Both the position numbers and the translations under genes were made by a program. The notes beneath the pieces are model-generated. The model saw nothing but the letters and a program-made list of their open reading frames with translations. It had not been told where the DNA came from and searched no databases. 64,000 nt of DNA from the NCBI RefSeq assembly GCF_947331435.1, contig NZ_CAMZOF010000002.1:620001-684000 (forward strand), read 5' to 3'. The stretch is from Pelagibius sp. Alg239-R121 (GTDB taxonomy: Bacteria > Pseudomonadota > Alphaproteobacteria > Kiloniellales > Kiloniellaceae). Below, piece after piece: positions 60,543 through 64,000 of this stretch (its first letter is position 1; each line of letters begins with the position of its first letter).

Positions 60543-61436
60543 ATGAGTGAAAAGGTTGGGCTGGTCGGTTACGGCATCATGGGGGCGGCCATGGCACCGA
60601 AGTTGATCGGGAAAGGCTACGAGGTGCTGGTCTACGACGTCAGCGCCGATGCGGCATCCCGCGCCCGAAGGGATGGCTGCACCGTCTGTGAGACATTGAT
60701 CGAGGTTGCCCAGCGGGCGCGCGTGGTCGTGATTTCGCTGCCCAAGCCAGAACATGTCACGTCGGTCGTTCGAGAGGGCAATGATTGCTTGCTCGCCGGC
60801 GCGTCCGAGGGGTCGGTCTTTGTCGATACCAGCACAGTGGATCCCGAAACATCGCGCCGCAATGCGGAAGCCGGTGCTGCGAAGGGAGTCGGATATCTCG
60901 ACAGCCCTGTGCTCGGCCGTCCCAGCGCCTGCGGCAACTGGACCCTGCCCACCGGCGGAGAAGCCAAGCACATCCGCATTGCCGAACCGGTGTTGGAAAG
61001 CTTCGCAGCCAAGATCGTGCACGTCGGTGCTTCCGGCCAGGGGAACACGCTTAAGCTGCTCAACAACCTGATGTTCGGTACGATCAATTCGATTACCTGC
61101 GAGATCTTCGCGCTGGGTGAACGCCTGGGCATGGAACCCAAGCTGCTGTTCGACACTATTTCAAACAGTGGTGCGGGCACGGTGAGCAAGTTGTTTCAGG
61201 AGCTGGGGCCGAAGATCGTCGCGCAAGAGTTCACTCCCAACTTTACCATCGACAACATGCACAAGGATGTGGGGCTCGGCCTCAAGCTTGCAGAGCAGTG
61301 CGGCATGACCCTTGCCATCGGTAACAGGGTGCAAGAACAAAACAAACTGGCACAGGAAGCCGGGCTTGGCAGGGAAGATACCGCAGCCCTGGTCAAAATT
61401 TACCAGGATGCATCAACACGCAAAGGCAGCGCATAA
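60543..61436 (+). CDS. beta-hydroxyacid dehydrogenase (3-hydroxyisobutyrate / tartronate semialdehyde reductase family)
   Basis: The 297-residue NAD(P)-dependent enzyme has a Rossmann start KVGLVGYGIMGAAMAPKLI, TSTVDPETSRRNAEAGA-like substrate segment (VDTSTVDPETSRR), the cofactor/substrate loop LDSPVLGRPSACGNW where most relatives have APVSGG, and the catalytic Lys in GNTLKLLNN near 172. The longest frame starts at a TTG at 60519; the ATG at 60543 with GAAGAAGA upstream is chosen. It heads the plus-strand arm with larA and larC. The substrate is probably a 2- or 3-hydroxyacid; the altered loop suggests it is not simple 3-hydroxyisobutyrate. Confidence 0.88.
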   Translation: MSEKVGLVGYGIMGAAMAPKLIGKGYEVLVYDVSADAASRARRDGCTVCETLIEVAQRARVVVISLPKPEHVTSVVREGNDCLLAGASEGSVFVDTSTVDPETSRRNAEAGAAKGVGYLDSPVLGRPSACGNWTLPTGGEAKHIRIAEPVLESFAAKIVHVGASGQGNTLKLLNNLMFGTINSITCEIFALGERLGMEPKLLFDTISNSGAGTVSKLFQELGPKIVAQEFTPNFTIDNMHKDVGLGLKLAEQCGMTLAIGNRVQEQNKLAQEAGLGREDTAALVKIYQDASTRKGSA

Positions 61437-61437
61437 A

Positions 61438-62874
61438 ATGAAACAGGTTGAGCTCGACTACGGCAGGGGAAAAATGTCTGTGGAACTTCCGGACACATCC
61501 GTTGTTGTGCGCTACGGCGAAAGCTACCAGGATCCGCCCAACGCCGACGCAGTCGCAGTGACGCGTGCCGCCCTCGACAACCCGTTGGAGATGCCGCCGC
61601 TACGGGATCTGGCCGGTCCGGGTAAGACAGCGGCGATCGTCTTTCCCGACCGGGTGAAAGGTGGCGCTCATCGTCTTGCGCACCGGCGGGTTTGCATTCC
61701 GATGATCGTCGAGGATCTGCTGGCCGGCGGCTGCCTGCTGGAGGACATAAAGCTGATCTGCGCTCAAGGGCTGCACCGGCGAAACACCTACGAAGAATGG
61801 CTATGGTATCTGGGCGCGGAGATTGTCGATAATTTCTGGCCCGACCGGATCATTAATCACGACGCCGAAGGCCCCGACCTGCTGGATCTCGGCCTGGACG
61901 ACATGGGCAATTCGGTGCAGACGAACCGTTTGGTTGCCGAGTCTGACATCTCCGTCCTCGTCGGCCATTGTGCAGCCAATCCCTACGGAGGCTACTCGGG
62001 CGGGTACAAGATGATGGTCACAGGCCTGGCGGGTATGCGGTCGATCGCCAGCCATCACACACCCAAAACAATGCTGCGCAAGGACTGGCTCGGCGGCGGC
62101 GCAAAATCGCACATGCGCAATCAATTCCAATCCATCGGCGAAGCCATTGAAGAGCGCACCGGCACGCGCTTTTTCACCATCGATGCCGTCCTGGGTCAAA
62201 AGGGTGACGTACTCGACGTCAAAGCAGGCCGAACCGCCGCTGTCGAAAAAGCAACCTGGCCCTTAGCCAATCAACGTTCGAACGTGGTGCTGGACGAACT
62301 CACCGAACCGGCGGACGTGCTGCTCGTGGGAATGCCGCGCGACTTTCACTACGGACCGGGGATGGGGACCAACCCCATTCTGATGAGCCTTGGGATCGGT
62401 GTGCAATATTCGCGCTGCTACAAAGCACTTCGGCCCGGTGCCGCGATCATCGCCGTATCCTGGTGCGACGGCTGGTTCAATCCCGGCTGGTTCCCCTCTT
62501 ACGAAGAAACCTATCTTGCGCTGCAGAACTACGATACTGCGGAAGCTTTTCTGGCCTCCGAAGATGCCCTGCACATCTCCACCGACAACGAGTACTGTTT
62601 TAGTTACTCGAACCGCTACACCTATCACCCGTTCCATGCCATGTCGATGACGTCGGGTGGCAGCGTTCCCTTCAAATGGTGCTCCGAAATCTACATGGTT
62701 GGCGCGCAAAAACCCGGCTATGCCCGGGGCATGGGCTACAAAACGCTCCCAAGCGTACAGGACGCACTGAAGGATGTGGAACGCCATGTCGGCAAAAACC
62801 CCCAGATCCTCTGCACGCCCGAATGTTACTCCGGCGGCATGGCAGTCAATCTCGCCGGTCCGGGCGCGGCTTGA
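61438..62874 (+). CDS. larA: LarA-family nickel-pincer racemase/epimerase
   Basis: The 478-residue protein has the LarA domain (about 1-300) with catalytic features visible: DRVK at 71-74, H113 in AQGLHRR, H177 in VGHCAANP, the pincer-attachment Lys191 in GGYSGGYKMMVTGLAG and H206/H207. LarA enzymes use a nickel pincer nucleotide to invert the 2-hydroxyl of hydroxyacids. The C-terminal extension (about 310-478; GMGTNPILMSLGIGVQYSRC) is longer than in lactate racemase (about 425 residues), so a different hydroxyacid is likely. ATG at 61438 follows the dehydrogenase stop by one base. Longer frames starting at 61312 overlap that gene and are rejected. Confidence 0.9.
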   Translation: MKQVELDYGRGKMSVELPDTSVVVRYGESYQDPPNADAVAVTRAALDNPLEMPPLRDLAGPGKTAAIVFPDRVKGGAHRLAHRRVCIPMIVEDLLAGGCLLEDIKLICAQGLHRRNTYEEWLWYLGAEIVDNFWPDRIINHDAEGPDLLDLGLDDMGNSVQTNRLVAESDISVLVGHCAANPYGGYSGGYKMMVTGLAGMRSIASHHTPKTMLRKDWLGGGAKSHMRNQFQSIGEAIEERTGTRFFTIDAVLGQKGDVLDVKAGRTAAVEKATWPLANQRSNVVLDELTEPADVLLVGMPRDFHYGPGMGTNPILMSLGIGVQYSRCYKALRPGAAIIAVSWCDGWFNPGWFPSYEETYLALQNYDTAEAFLASEDALHISTDNEYCFSYSNRYTYHPFHAMSMTSGGSVPFKWCSEIYMVGAQKPGYARGMGYKTLPSVQDALKDVERHVGKNPQILCTPECYSGGMAVNLAGPGAA

Positions 62875-62948
62875 GAAACTGCAGGCCTGAAGGAAGCGCC
62901 GGTATGAGTTCCTGTACCCCTATGAGCCCTTACAAATGAGCCAATACA

Positions 62949-64000
62949 ATGGATGACGATCAGGAAACGCAGCGTGCCACACACATCCACCTCGATGTTC
63001 TGGGTGGGATCGCAGGCGATATGTTCATGGCCGCCTGCCTGGATACCCGGCCGGATCTTGCCGCCGGCGTGATCGACGCCATCCGGGCCGCCGGACTCCC
63101 CGCCGACTGGGTTGTTGCGCCTGAGAGCGCCAAGGACGGCGGCTTAACAGGAACCAAAATGAAGATCGGTCCGCGCAAGCCTGCGACGACCGGACAGGAT
63201 GGCGGACATGACCACTACCACTATCCCGCCCTCCTTGAAAATCTCGACAAAGCGCCGCTGGCCGAAGCCGTGCGCATCAGGGCGCAGAAAATCCTGCATC
63301 TGATTGCCGAGGCCGAAGCGCAAGTACACGGAATCGGCATCGGACAGGTGGCGCTGCACGAGGTTGGCGCCCTTGATTCGATCGCCGATGTCGTGGGCGC
63401 AGCATTTCTGATCGAGGAGATGTCACCCTGTAGCTGGTCCATCAGTCCGCTGCCGGTCGGCGGCGGATTTATTCAATCCGCCCACGGGCGGCTGCCAGTT
63501 CCAGCACCCGCCACGCAAACTCTGCTTCAGGGTTTCCCCTTCATTGACGATGGCGTTATGGGAGAGCGAATCACACCGACTGGCGCTGCAATCCTGCGTC
63601 ATCTGGAACCGTCACTTAGGATGCCCGACGGCATTTGGAACGCAGTTGCAACCGGCGCGGGGTTCGGAACCCGGTCGCTGCCGGGCCTCGCAAATATGTT
63701 GCGTCTCCGCTGCTACAAATCACACAGACCCGCTGAGAGGAACGAGCAGATTGCGGTCATAGAATTCATGGTAGATGACCAAACTCCCGAGGATCTGGCT
63801 GCCGGGGTCGAGGCATTGCGAGAATGCCCGGGTGTCCTCGATGTTCTGCAGATTCCCGCGACAGGAAAGAAGAGCCGGCTGGGACATTTGATACAGGTGC
63901 TGACAAGGCCTGATTCGCTGGAACAAACGACCGAATCCTGTTTCAGGGAAACCACGACAATTGGGCTGCGGCAACGGCTTGAAAACAGAATTGTCCTTTC
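62949..64000 (+). CDS. larC: LarC, nickel-pincer cofactor nickel insertase (C-terminus beyond the window)
   Basis: The frame is open from the ATG at 62949 to the end of the window (350 codons, family about 400). It shows HLDVLGGIAGDMFMAACLD at the start, a His-rich stretch GGHDHYHY near 80, LHEVGALDSIADVVG near 137, RITPTGAAIL near 205 and TTIGLRQRLENRIVLS at the edge, all LarC/DUF111 features. LarC puts nickel into the pincer nucleotide of LarA. LarC1 and LarC2 parts are in one frame; no frameshift is needed in what is visible. An 11-codon frame at 62904-62939 with a better SD lies just upstream and may act as a leader. larB and larE are not in the window. Confidence 0.9.
   Translation, partial: MDDDQETQRATHIHLDVLGGIAGDMFMAACLDTRPDLAAGVIDAIRAAGLPADWVVAPESAKDGGLTGTKMKIGPRKPATTGQDGGHDHYHYPALLENLDKAPLAEAVRIRAQKILHLIAEAEAQVHGIGIGQVALHEVGALDSIADVVGAAFLIEEMSPCSWSISPLPVGGGFIQSAHGRLPVPAPATQTLLQGFPFIDDGVMGERITPTGAAILRHLEPSLRMPDGIWNAVATGAGFGTRSLPGLANMLRLRCYKSHRPAERNEQIAVIEFMVDDQTPEDLAAGVEALRECPGVLDVLQIPATGKKSRLGHLIQVLTRPDSLEQTTESCFRETTTIGLRQRLENRIVL

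Noticed and set aside
1-64000. CRISPR array, tRNA, rRNA, insertion sequence or attachment site
   Set aside because: None was recognised; the only tandem repeats seen are short and inside coding genes.

Overview
The window reads as chromosomal DNA of an alphaproteobacterium. The basis is a propionyl-CoA operon with a divergent ScfR-type regulator, two TRAP transporters, a long-chain-free catabolic gene content and fairly GC-rich sequence. A marine or soil Rhodospirillales/Kiloniellales-like host is my inference; no rRNA, tRNA or other taxonomic marker is present. I saw no CRISPR array, integrase, transposase or attachment site.

Layout. (1) 1-6496, minus strand: propionate assimilation operon bioY-pccB-pccA-methylmalonyl-CoA mutase-prpE (the last gene runs off the left edge), with the ScfR/PccR-like regulator divergent at 6642-8060. 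The gap between them holds TTTGCAAA-type sites. (2) 8076-19075, minus strand: one compact ten-gene unit. It encodes a sugar-type ABC importer with a TorT-like binding protein, a 5-oxoprolinase-like set (PxpA, PxpB, PxpC) with its own biotin carboxylase and biotin carrier, a second BioY, and an orphan molybdenum hydroxylase large subunit. A LysR gene (19460-20386) is divergent. I infer ATP- and biotin-dependent opening of an imported lactam, amide or N-heterocycle. (3) 20473-26137, minus strand: TRAP transporter (dctP-dctQ-dctM), GAF-domain protein, metal-dependent amidohydrolase and TetR regulator.

(4) 26359-54579, minus strand: a 28-kb contractile phage-tail-like gene cluster of the extracellular contractile injection system (eCIS) type. 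It contains sheath, tube, gp26-like protein, DUF4255/Pvc16-like protein, AAA ATPase, tube-initiator, LysM, gpD, gpV, PAAR-like spike tip, gp25, two baseplate-J proteins, gpI and a beta-helix DUF6519 protein. There are no capsid, terminase, lysis or T6SS membrane-complex genes. In its middle lie three consecutive DUF4157 proteins, each with a second, different HExxH protease-like motif; these are the best candidate payloads. A near-consensus sigma70 promoter and a stem-loop leader precede the sheath gene.

(5) 55078-60183, minus strand: a second TRAP transporter with a split transketolase, preceded by a possible 61-residue membrane peptide. Divergent from it, 60543 to the right edge, plus strand: beta-hydroxyacid dehydrogenase, LarA-family nickel-pincer racemase/epimerase and LarC (open at the window end). 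Two near-identical 16-bp LacI-type palindromes, 101 bp apart, lie between the two arms and probably couple them as one hydroxyacid/sugar-acid catabolic regulon.

Many start codons were set from visible Shine-Dalgarno (SD) sequences and are later than the longest reading frame; each entry says so. Functions come from recognising motifs and family-like sequence by eye; no database search was run.
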